This document shows, piece after piece, positions 12,456 to 23,200 of a DNA stretch of 64,000 nt. Position 1 is the stretch's first letter. Each line of letters opens with the position of its first letter. A program made the translations under genes and the position numbers. The DNA comes from Amyelois transitella (Eukaryota > Arthropoda > Insecta > Lepidoptera > Pyralidae), in assembly GCF_032362555.1 (NCBI RefSeq), contig NC_083528.1:4464001-4528000 (forward strand), read 5' to 3'. Below the pieces are notes generated by a model. It saw only the letters and a program-made list of their open reading frames with translations. It was not told the origin of the DNA and did no database searches.

Positions 12456-12470
12456 ATTGTAGGTTTTCTT
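12456..12470 (-). other. 5' UTR part of the first coding exon of the SANT-repeat gene
   Basis: The minus strand reads TTATTCATGATTTTAG, a good acceptor, then AAGAAAACCTACAAT and the start ATG. The exon therefore probably begins at 12470 and an upstream noncoding exon exists. Confidence 0.55.
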
Positions 12471-12671
12471 CTAAAATCATGAATAAATAAAAGGTAAAAG
12501 TTGGTCTTGTAACTTAAGTACAAAATTAAAGTCTTATTTGCGATTTTTGCTTAACTTAAGAGGAAACAAGTTCCCAAAAAATTTCAACGGATTGATTTAA
12601 ATTTGGGACTATTTTGTCTTTCTTTTTCTTATCCCAGTCATATTTGGTCAAAACAGATAACAAAATAAGAT

Positions 12672-12850
12672 GTACACATACACACATCTTACATCTATAT
12701 CCTTCACAAGGTAGACAGAACCAACCAACTTGACAAGACAAATGCAATGTTCAAATTTAAGTATGACTTTAATGGATTGAGGTTCAAATAATGCTAACCC
12801 ATCGCCTACAAGAAGAATCCCAAGATTATTCGCCTTTTACGACACCCTGG
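12672..12850 (-). mobile_element. Old degenerate S1 SINE
   Basis: Recognisable from AGGTAGACAGAACCAACC-like sequence to CGCCTTTTACGACA, with many changes. It lies in the 5' UTR intron of the SANT-repeat gene. Confidence 0.6.
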
Positions 12851-13047
12851 AAAAGATATGGTAAATAAAGATATTACAGTAACAAAGTACCTTTGAAAGT
12901 TACTAACATTGGTAGTAAAATCTGTTTTATTTATTAAATATTTTGCAGAATCACATAAAATGTTCCAACAAAATTTTGGCAAGGAACAAGCAAGCAAGGA
13001 TATATTATACTATCTCATAGGAAGATAACCTGACAGTACTTACTTAC

Positions 13048-13109
13048 CAATTAAATAAAACGGAGTTTAAAAATTTGATATTGGCGGCGAAACCGTCAGC
13101 TTTAGCCAT
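13048..13109 (-). other. Probable 5' UTR exon of the SANT-repeat gene, with a short uORF
   Basis: A strong donor (TTG|GTAAGTAAG) lies at 13047/13048. An ATG at 13109 opens 20 codons (MAKADGFAANIKFLNSVLFN). If this exon is spliced to 12470, the last two bases TG meet A and make TGA, so the frame closes at the junction. It would be an upstream ORF, not an extension of the protein. The exon's 5' end is not defined. Confidence 0.4.
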
Positions 13110-13205
13110 CAGATATTCGGATACTATACTGAATAAAACAAATCAATTCTTTAATGAGGAAAATTATATATATTCTGAGTAGCGTTTAGTTAGAACTAAA
13201 AGAAC

Positions 13206-13775
13206 AAATTGGACTAGGCATGGCGATCTGAGATCGATTAATCGAAGAATCGATTTTGTAGACCAAAAAAATCGATATTTTAAATCGATATTGTGTTCTT
13301 AATCGATCCATTGAATCGATATTTCACCCTCGAAATCGAGATTCGATTTTTTCTGTTTTGATACGAACATAAAATTATTTACAATTGGTTGAATGTATGT
13401 ATTGAACATCGCAAGTGATGAGCGTAATCGCTTGGATCCTAGCAGGCTAGACAGATTATTATTCTTAAAAAGCTTGGATATTGAGTACTGGGAACTATAA
13501 ACTAACTTTTTAATGTAAACTAAATTTTTAACTGAAATAAATATCTTTTTTAATACCTGTTACTTTGATTTAGTAGTAAAAACCCTTTAATTGGTAAATG
13601 GGTTTGTATTTGTATTAAAAACATAGACTCAATAAGCAACTCGGAAAAAGATCAATTTTTTCAAAATCGATTCTTTTCACCTCGATTTTTTTGTGTATCG
13701 ATTTATTAGACTTCGATTCGAATCGATTTAAAAATCGATCTTTTTTGGAAAGAATCGCCATCCCTAAATTGGACT
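13206..13775. mobile_element. 550-bp ATCGAT-rich MITE with 10-bp target-site duplication
   Basis: AAATTGGACT occurs at both 13206-13215 and 13766-13775. Between them lies 13216-13765, with inverted ends AGG(C/G)ATGGCGAT. The two subterminal blocks (about 13228-13345 and 13660-13745) are packed with ATCGAT motifs, and the middle is plain AT-rich. A 10-bp duplication suits Mutator-like insertion better than hAT (8 bp) or mariner (TA), but no transposase is present to decide. It sits just upstream of the SANT-repeat gene's probable first exon. Confidence 0.78.
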
Positions 13776-16700
13776 CGACTCGACGTAGGTAATCGCTTCG
13801 TTTAGTTTGCGACTTTGAGTTACGGCGTCGCGTGCGTGCTTGCGTTGCGTTTGCTTCAGTGACGCCTGTCAACTGTTAATGACAGTGAAAGCTGCCAACT
13901 GTTTATGACAGTGAAAGCCATAAAGCTGTCAACTAAACTGTTATTGTCAGTATCAAGTCATTATTTTTTATTCTTCGTTTTGGCAATCAAACTTCATGTT
14001 CATGAGCTTATTTTTGCCAGTGCCAAGTTTAGACAGTTCTAGTCAGAATTTTATACTTATAAATCATTACTAGTCCAGCCAACACACATTTTGGGAAAAT
14101 ATACAGCACAAACAACATGCCGATTTAGTTCCCACCAAAAAGTCCATTATTTTCTTTCCGTGGCAATACAAGTATGAGGCGCATTCATGTAATAATTTGG
14201 CACAGATATAGAATAGACTTCCGGGGGTGATATAGGCTCCTTCTTTTCTGGAATTTACCACAGGAGCAAAGCCCCGCACAATAACTAGTGACATGAAAAA
14301 GCAAGTTTCCTCATAATGTTTCCGTTAGAGCTTAGATTAGCTTAATGTACGAATGTGTGGCGACATCTTTACGCCAAAAGTCAATCATGAAATCTTTGCT
14401 TGCGCGATGTAGACTCTTTTCTGTTATTAGTTAATAGCGCCGGGTGATTAGCTGTTGTGACTTGTGCCGTAGAGATGTCGCCACACATTCGTACATTCAA
14501 CCGTAGATGATAATTAAAATCTAGTAATAAATAAAATAAAACGATTAAGTACGTATAATGACAACAAAATTTAATCTTCAATTTTATACATACAAACAAA
14601 TCAGTCCACTACAAAAAATTGTGAAGGTACTTAAAAACAAAAAAGGTACTGTCGGTAACAAAAGTCAGTAGGTACCACTTTTGTTTTTAATGATGTTTAT
14701 AATGACTTATAAAAGCCATTTTAAACAAAATATATTTAATCATAAAAAATCAAACTAATGTATGTCAATCCAGTGTAAAATAAAAACATACTTAGTACAT
14801 AATTAAAATAAACTACTCAATAAAATAAAACGATAACGATACAATTTTGGTGTTCTAATTAGTTCTATTATATTTGTATAAGTAGGTAATTAATACTGAC
14901 GAGTGATTACTTTCATTCTAAAATGTTTTACATCTACGATTAAACAAAAATGCGAAAAATTGCATCTAAAATTTCTTATAAAGTATTTGGTCTCGAGCTT
15001 GATAAGCTGTTTTGTGTAATGATATGAAATGTCACTTTTATAAATAACTTTCATAATCGGTTCTAATGGTTATTTATTCAAAACAAGACCTTTCAATGTT
15101 TTTTAAATAATTCTAAGGTTAAATTCGTGCACAAAGTTGGCAGAGAACTTTTATTACCCAGCTAATGAAACAGAAATGACCCTACAAAGTTGATGAAGTG
15201 AAATATTTTCGAACTGGGCTTTATTTATTTTGTTGAATATGCTTTTACCATAAATCAATATAATCCATATTATTTTTAGGTACATACATATGTTTTTAAA
15301 ACTTATATATTAGAGTTATAAATCTCAATGTTACTTTTTTAAAATGAGCTACAATATAGGAAATTGTACAATTACAGGATTGGGTACATCAAGAGACAAA
15401 AATTTATTGTCATTTTTATTTATAATACGACATAATTGGACATAATTGTTCTGAAAATAAATGCTTTTTATGTGTGTTAAAATATAATTATCAATAAAAT
15501 AATCTTTTTATTTATTAAGAAAAATAAGTTAATTAGAGTGAAGGTAACATCAAATAAATAAGGCCTCTATGCCTTTTTTATTTTAAGGTAAACATATATA
15601 CTAAGGTAACTGTATACTTAAAAGTAATAAGCATTTTTACTTCTGTCGCGTCAATATCAGATTAATGGCACACTAAAAATAAAGTTTACATAGTGAAAAT
15701 CCATTTAAAAAATAACAAAAGATACCTTTACAAAAAATAAACAATCTAAATTGTTTTTAATTTCATTGAACATATTGATTTTCATTAATTCTTTACACTT
15801 ATATTTTTGTTTGATCACTAGTATACTCTTTGCGCACATTGAACATAATAAACACAACAACTATATATTAATGTACAAATCACTATACGAAAACAAAACA
15901 TCTTAAAAAATATTTGTTCAAAAATGTCCAGCATTTTCGCCATTACGAGTACTATTTATGTTATAAAATTGTTTTATCTAGATTACCACAGTGACCCCGA
16001 GCTGTAATTATTGTTAGTTCATTCGCGTTATTATGTAAGGAGCCGAAATTTAAATATCAAGGCACCTATATTTGATCAGTGTGAATATAGAACTATCTTG
16101 TACTTACCCGACTGCATATTAATTGTGTAAAATGTTTTCGGGTGTTTAATTGCTTTGGCACGTTCTGTAACATGTAGTTAGTTAGATTTTAGGGTGAATT
16201 GGTTTATTGTTCTAAATTAAATTCAGATTATTACCTATTCGTGCAGTCGAGATTTTTCAAATAATCTAACCTCGTTTAATAACACAAAAACATAACATTG
16301 TTTATAAAAATATAATGTTGGACGCTGTATCTTAATTCTGATTAAAATTATTGAAAGGTGAAATTTTTTTAAATTATAATTATATTTTTTGAATGGCACT
16401 TATATTAACCAGGTTCACTTAAAAATTAAGTACGTCTAGACATTTCACACACTAACTTAAGTATATTTTTGAATTAAGGTACAATAAAGGAAAATAAGGG
16501 TGAAGCTTAAATTATTAGGATACATTGTTAACAACTTCAATGCTAACACAAAATTACTAATTACATCAAAGATTAAGTATTTAAGGAAGTAATATTTAGA
16601 TTACCTATTACTTAGTCTGAAACAAGATAGACTACAGTAGTCATTATCATCGTTTTCAAATAATGTACCTAGTAGTTTTCTAAATTTTTATTAAATCCAG

Positions 16701-17040
16701 TGATCAAATCCAAGGAAATGTAGTTTCTATCTTGTATCAAACTATAACTCTATATATTTTACTGCATTTGCTTCCTCAACTCTCATACATAATACCCGTT
16801 TTCAAAGCTAAGCTCTATTATATACAAACAATATATATATCAAAATCCTAAAGTCACTCTTAAACAGACTGATGTAATAATACATGCCTTCTGCGCATAA
16901 AATCTTGAGATTTCATAAGCTAATCATATTCCTTGAACAATCTTCAGTTGAACATCTGAACAATCGCTGCTTCAAATAAATATAGAGCACATTCAAAGCT
17001 CTGCAGAGATTACATCTTCTTTTTGATTAAATATTAATAT
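13776..17040. other. Intergenic between the SANT-repeat gene and the neprilysin 3' end
   Basis: No coding exon is seen. 13866-13950 has three imperfect copies of a CTGTCAACTGTTAATGACAG-like unit. From 14500 to 17040 the DNA is AT-rich and free of the repeats that fill the rest of the window, so some may be neprilysin 3' UTR. On the minus strand AATAAA at 16687-16692 is one candidate poly(A) signal, giving a UTR of about 350 nt, but others are possible. Confidence 0.4.
14344..14497. mobile_element. Snap-back element with ~31-bp inverted ends
   Basis: AATGTACGAATGTGTGGCGA at 14344 is mirrored at the other end, 14497. The arms are about 31 bp with two mismatches. TGTGGCGACATC is also the start of the LTR-like repeat at 1538 and 18425, so this may be two copies of that terminus head to head. 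No clear target duplication is seen. Confidence 0.6.
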
Positions 17041-17217
17041 TTACCACACTTCGCATTTGTGCTTCGGGTTCATTTTTGATCCAATCGGACATTTAAACTC
17101 TTCAGAAAATTCCTTCAAATTCGATATGGGCCCAATAACTCTGTACTTAGCAACGGTGTGGTCGTCTTTCTCGATTTGCATCTTCGTTGATTCATTTGTC
17201 ATTGCAGAACACCACAC
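17041..17217 (-). CDS. Neprilysin terminal exon
   Basis: Encodes [20 protein letters not shown] through NPKHKCEVW and TAA. The C-x-VW end is universal in M13 enzymes, so the protein is complete. Confidence 0.93.
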   Translation of the reverse strand: MWCSAMTNESTKMQIEKDDHTVAKYRVIGPISNLKEFSEEFKCPIGSKMNPKHKCEVW

Positions 17218-20200
17218 CTATTTCAAATTTATTTTTATTATTGTCAATCAATATTAGTATTGAAGAAAAAAAAAACAGTGCACGAGATTTCGATTACCTA
17301 CCAAAAAAATATCTATCTATAATTGAAGATAAAAACACTTTAAATCAACTAATCACTTTTGCGAGTGTCTGTACTATCAAACTTAGCTATCAAATAATAA
17401 AGTAATAATTTATTCAATTGATGTTTTTTTATATAAGTAATATTTTTGTTACCTGTGCGAAAGATATGAAGAACAGTTGTCGGTGATTGTACTTGAGGCC
17501 TGGCAAAGTATAATTCACCACGGCGTTTTTGCTGTAATCCAAATAGGCATGAAAAGATGCTTTCAATCCTCCATTGTCTGCAATATTTTCTCCTGAAATA
17601 AGTTTAAATAGATAAGACTCTAAAAATATTTTATTTAAGTAGGTACGTAAATGCAATGCGAAAATCTGTCTTTGCGCTTTCACGCTAAGAATCAAATTTG
17701 ATTAAATTTGTTGGAGTTTACTCTGGTAAGTACCTGGTGTACAAAGTAAATAAGTAAATGCTTTATTGTTCACTAAAGGAGTACATTACAAATATAAAAC
17801 AGTAGTACATTACAAAGGCGGGCTTATCCCTAAGTGGGAGTAACTTAAGTTTTCAATAATAAAAATGATCGGCTTCTAATTAACCAGCTCTTTTGTATCA
17901 AGTACCTATTTGAAATAAAACTATTCCCCTCAAATAAATCTGGATCATGTCAAAATTAGGTATCAGACTAGACTAGACTAAGCTCTACATACCTAACGTT
18001 TGCTTGCCGTTCAAATGCTGTCCCTCAATAGAGTAGTTGGAGTATTGTCTCTGGATACACTCGGCTCGCTTCTTGAATCTGGCTATGGTGGCGTTGTTCC
18101 ACCATTGGTTCAAATTGCCGAACCTGAGGACATGAAGGAAGAATCTTAGTTTAACCACGTATTAAGATATGAAAAAAATTATAGCGTAATTTCCACTTCT
18201 GAGATCGGGGTTTACGCGAAGCGGTTCATTTACATGAACTGTACGGGTGGTATTTTACAATACCACCCGTACAGGAGGAGCTCCTCTTGAGAGAAGAAAC
18301 AATTAAGATAAAGTGCGCATTTAATCATCAGTATGCTCGCATCAATCAATTATTTGCCGAAGACATCCTGACTACGTCAAAGTAAAAGGTCATAATGCAG
18401 GTTAATGGACAATTGAAGATGCTAGTGGCGACATCTCTACGCCAAACGTCACAACAGTCAATCAGACGACAACTGTCCATCATCGCGAAGAACGCGCAAA
18501 CAAAGATTTTACGGATACATACATACATATAATCACGTCTATATCCCTTACGGGGTAGACAGAGCCAACAGTCTTGAAAAGACTGATAGGCCACGTTCAG
18601 CTGTTTGGCTTTATGATGGAATTGAGATTCAAATAGTGACAGGTTGCTAGCCCATCACCTAAAAGAAGAATCCCAAGTTTATAAGCCTACCCCTTAGTCG
18701 CCTTTTACGATATCCATTGGAACGATTTACGGATTGGAGCATAAATACAACTTCCGAGTCAACATCGTCGGAGCCGCGGTTCCCCAGGCAGGACTCCTAG
18801 CCTGGCGGAAGATCTTCCCTTTGGTGGCGGTCGAGCCGAATCATCTCCTGGTACAATGCTGACAAAGCGAACCCCGGGCCCTCAAGCTTAGCAGAGGACG
18901 AACACGCGAAGATAAAAGAGACTGTTGTAAATCTACTTTCTTTATACATATAATCACGTCTATATATTATAAGTATTGAAAGTTACCAAGCCAAATGAGA
19001 AGATTATTATGTTAGGTGATTTTAATGGATGGGTGGGTGTAAAGCGTGATGGATATGAAAAGGTGCTTGGTGCGTTTGGTGACGAAAAGGTGAATGATAA
19101 TGGAAGAAGTGTATTAGAAATTTGTCTAGAGTGGGATCTTTTTGTGTCGAACTCAATGTTTCAACATAAAGAGATCCACACCTATACAAGAGTGGAAGGT
19201 ATTTTAAAAAGTATGATAGACTTTGTGATTGTAGATGAAAGATTGAAGAACAAAGTGCTGGATACCCGTGCATATCGCGGTGCTGGCATTGACTCGGACC
19301 ATTTACTGGTGATATCCCGGATAAGGGGTATCTTCAATCGCTGGCGGCACAGGGTAAGGGAGCAAACCAGCGCTTTGGAAAGAGTGAAAGTAGAAAATTT
19401 GCAAGATATGGATGTAGGTAAGAAGTATATTAATAGACTGAAGGATGAAATTGAAGATTTAGATGAGAGGAGCAATATTGAAGATGGATGGAAGGAATTT
19501 AAAGAAAGAATTGTGAAAGTAGCTGTTGAAGTGTGTGGTGTAAGTAGAAGAAGGAAAGGGAAAAATCACAAAAATGCGTGGATGAGTAAAGATGTGCAAG
19601 AACTTGTGCGATTAAAGAAGAAAGCATGGCTGGATTTGTTAGCAGCAAAAGCTAACTTAAGGATGCAAGAGGTTATAGATGAGGATGTGAATGAAGCACG
19701 TAAGGAATATAAAAAAATGAAAGATTTGGTTAAGAAAGCTGTGATTAGAAAGAAAGAAGAGTATAAAGAGGATTTTGATAAAAGGCTATCAGAAGACTTT
19801 CAGTCAAATCTGAAAGTATTCTGGAAATCCGTAAGGTCAGCCCGAGGAAAAACTATAACCAGAGAGCTGACTAGGATCAGATGCCAGGATGGTAGCGTTG
19901 TGAAAGGAGAAGAATGTGTGCTAAAGATATGGAAGGACTATTTTGAGAGTTTATTTGAAAAAAAGGAAGAAAATAAGAAAGAGTTCTGCTATAGCGAAGA
20001 AAAAGAGAATGAGATGGAAGGCGAAATTGAAATGTTTGAAATTGTGGAAGCACTTAAGAGTATGAAAGCGGGTAAGGCTGCCGGGTATGATAGAGTGTCG
20101 GTCGAGATGCTTAAAGCAGGAAAAGGCGTCGTAGCTAGACAGTTGTACTGCCTTTTCAATTTGTGTTGGAGAAGCGGCCGAGTACCAAAAGATTGGTGTA

Positions 20201-23200
20201 AGGCTGTTATTGTGCCACTTTACAAAGGAAAAGGGTCACAACTGGACTGCAAAAATTATCGTGGTATAAGCCTGCTTAGCGTCGTCGGCAAATTGTATGC
20301 TAAGGTATTGATTAATAGAGTCAGGAATGAAACTGATGACAAAATATGGGATGCTCAAGCGGGATTTCGAAAGGGAATGGGATGTACTGATCAGGTCTTT
20401 TCTTTGCGGTGCATAGCCGAAAAGTTTTTGGCCAAGAGTCAAAAAGTCTATTGCACTTTCGTGGATTTGGAAAAGGCCTATGACAGAGTTGAGAGGAATG
20501 AATTGTGGTCAGCACTTTCTATGCATGGGGTGAACAGTCTCTTGATACGAGCACTGAAATCCTTATATGAGGATTCGAGTGCTAGTGTCAGGATAAACGG
20601 AGCGCACACTGAGTGGTTTAAGATTGAGAAAGGTGTTAGGCAGGGATGTGTTGCGTCACCGTGGCTGTTCAACCTATTTATGGATAGTTGTTTGACAGAT
20701 TTGAAAGAGTCTGAAAGTGGATTAAGGATGAATGAATTACTCGTCAAATGTCTGCTCTATGCCGACGATCAGGTTATACTGGCGTCATCAGCGGAGGAGT
20801 TACAGGAGATGGTAAACTGTATGCATGAAGCTTTAAAAGAGAAAGGAATGAAAGTGAACGTAAGTAAAACTAAAACACTGGTTTTTGAAATGGAGAAAGA
20901 AATGACAGCATGTAATATTTTGATTGGAGGAGAAAAAGTTGAGCAAGTGAAAGAGTTTGTATATCTAGGATCAAAGTTTACATCAGATGGCAAGTGTGAT
21001 AGTGATATTGAAAGGAGAGTGAACGCGGGGAACATGGTGAATGGAGCTTTGCATGCCTTTATGAGCAGTCAGAAACTATCCAAAAAGGCTCGACTGGCTG
21101 TGCACAGGGGCGTGTTGGTCCCGACATTAATGTATGGGAGTGAAAGTTGGGTATGGCAAAAGAAGCACGAAAGCAGAATAAATGCAGTGGAAATGAGAGC
21201 GTTAAGGAGTATGTTGGGTGTGAAATTGAGTGACCGGATAAGGAACAGCGTGATAAGGGAATGTTGTGATGTGAAAGAAGATGTAGTTACAGGAATAGAA
21301 AAGGGTATGTTGAGATGGTTCGGTCATGTGGAGAGGATGAATGAAAACAGGTTGACTAAGCAGATATACAAGGAGAGTGTGGAGGGAAAGGTCGGGGTGG
21401 GAAGACCTAGACGAACATATCTTGATCAAATTAAGGACGTCCTGGTGAAGGGTCAGGTCAAAAGTGCCCGAAACCGCCGAGCTTGCATGAAGAGAGTTAT
21501 GAATGTGGATGAAGCAAAGGAAGTATGCAGGGATCGTGGCAAGTGGAAAGAGGTAGTCTCTGCCTACCCCTCAGGGAAAGAGGCGTGAGTTTATGTATGT
21601 ATGTATGTATGTATGTATGTATGTATATCCCTTGCGGGGTAGACAGTGCCTGCAGTCTTGTAAAGACTGATAGGCCACGTTCAGCTATTTGGCTTTAAGA
21701 TAGGATTGAGATTCAAATAGTGACAGGTTGCTAGCCCATCGCCTAAAAGAAGAATCCCAAGTTTATAAGCCTACCCCTTAGTCGCCTTTTACGACATCCA
21801 TGGGAAAGAGATGGAGTGGTCCTATTCTTTTTTGTATTGGTGCCGGGAACCACACACACACACATTTCTTTATAATCTGAACCAAACAAAATACCTGTCA
21901 TACTCTCTGCCCTGGTCATCGAAGGCATGGGTCAGCTCGTGGCCCATGACCACTCCCATAGCGCCGTAGTTGACACTCTTGGGGTTGTCTCCATCGTAGA
22001 ATGGTAGCTGGAGAATGCCAGCTGGGAACACTATCTGGTTTTTGGTCGGGGTGTAATAGGCGTTCACGGTGGATGGAGTCATACCTGTGGAGTAAGTATT
22101 TGGTTGGTAAATAATCAATTGGGGGAATACCTCACATATTATTAAATAGGTCAATTTGATGAGTCATATCTCGTAAGTTAAAATTTTGCTTCTCGAAGGA
22201 AATGTAACTACTTACTATTCAATCGGTCAATTTGTTCATGTACAGAGTCACTAATTGAGCAAAAATAAGCTGGTCAGCTTCCGGTCTTGCCTTAGATACT
22301 TGTTTACAAATTTCCTTATAACGAAATACTTATTTTATCTACCACTAGACGTTGCACGAACTGTCCTTTATTTGCGAGGATGTATTGAGGCATTCGTGAT
22401 TATTTCCTACTTTAGTCATCATTATAGTTTCCGCCATTTGTAGGCCAATGCTGGAACCTCCTCTAAAAATTCGATCGACCTCTTGGAATCATCGTGGCTT
22501 TGGAGTCTTCTTGGAAACATAATAAGGCCTTCCAACAACAAAGGTAGAATGTTAATTTTATAAGCTACCCTGCCGATATGTGGTCACCACATTTTACGCT
22601 TAGTAACTACGCACTACCTAATAATTTTAAAGATCTCACCCCACTTAGTCTTATTGACTGGCTGGTCCAATTTCTTCAGGTCATTCTTCAGGCTGTACAT
22701 GTTGAAAGCGATGTTATTCTCGAAGTACTCATTAGGCTTCACCTCCAGCTCGTGGTACTGTTTGTCCAGTTCGTCTTTGTGAAGAATGTAGTCGGGGAAA
22801 CCTGAGAATTCATTAAAGTAATGAAAGAATGGGTACGGCCAAAGTAAGGATGCACATGTTTAAATCCTATAGCGACCATGTATCAATGACTCTCATGCAA
22901 ATAATGTACATTAGTTTGATTGCCAACCGATGCTCTGTGAGGGAAAATATCATTAGGAAATCTGCACACTCAGACGGGAGCCGCTTCAGTCACAGGCGAA
23001 CCCTAGGCACTTGTCCAAAAAGGTAGCGACACAACCGGTACTAAGACCAGGAGGACGACATTGTCGGGAGATAACCTCAGAATCTCCAGAAACTTGTCAT
23101 TAAATGTTAAAGGTAACTTGACCATAATAGCCCACGCTTGGATCATCGTAGACCCCAAGTCTTCTAAGCCCCAGAACAATCCAATCCTAAGACGATGGAA

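Noticed and set aside
13615..13872. 85-aa minus-strand frame
   Set aside because: It crosses the right boundary of the ATCGAT-rich MITE and consists of its repeated ATCGAT words in translation.
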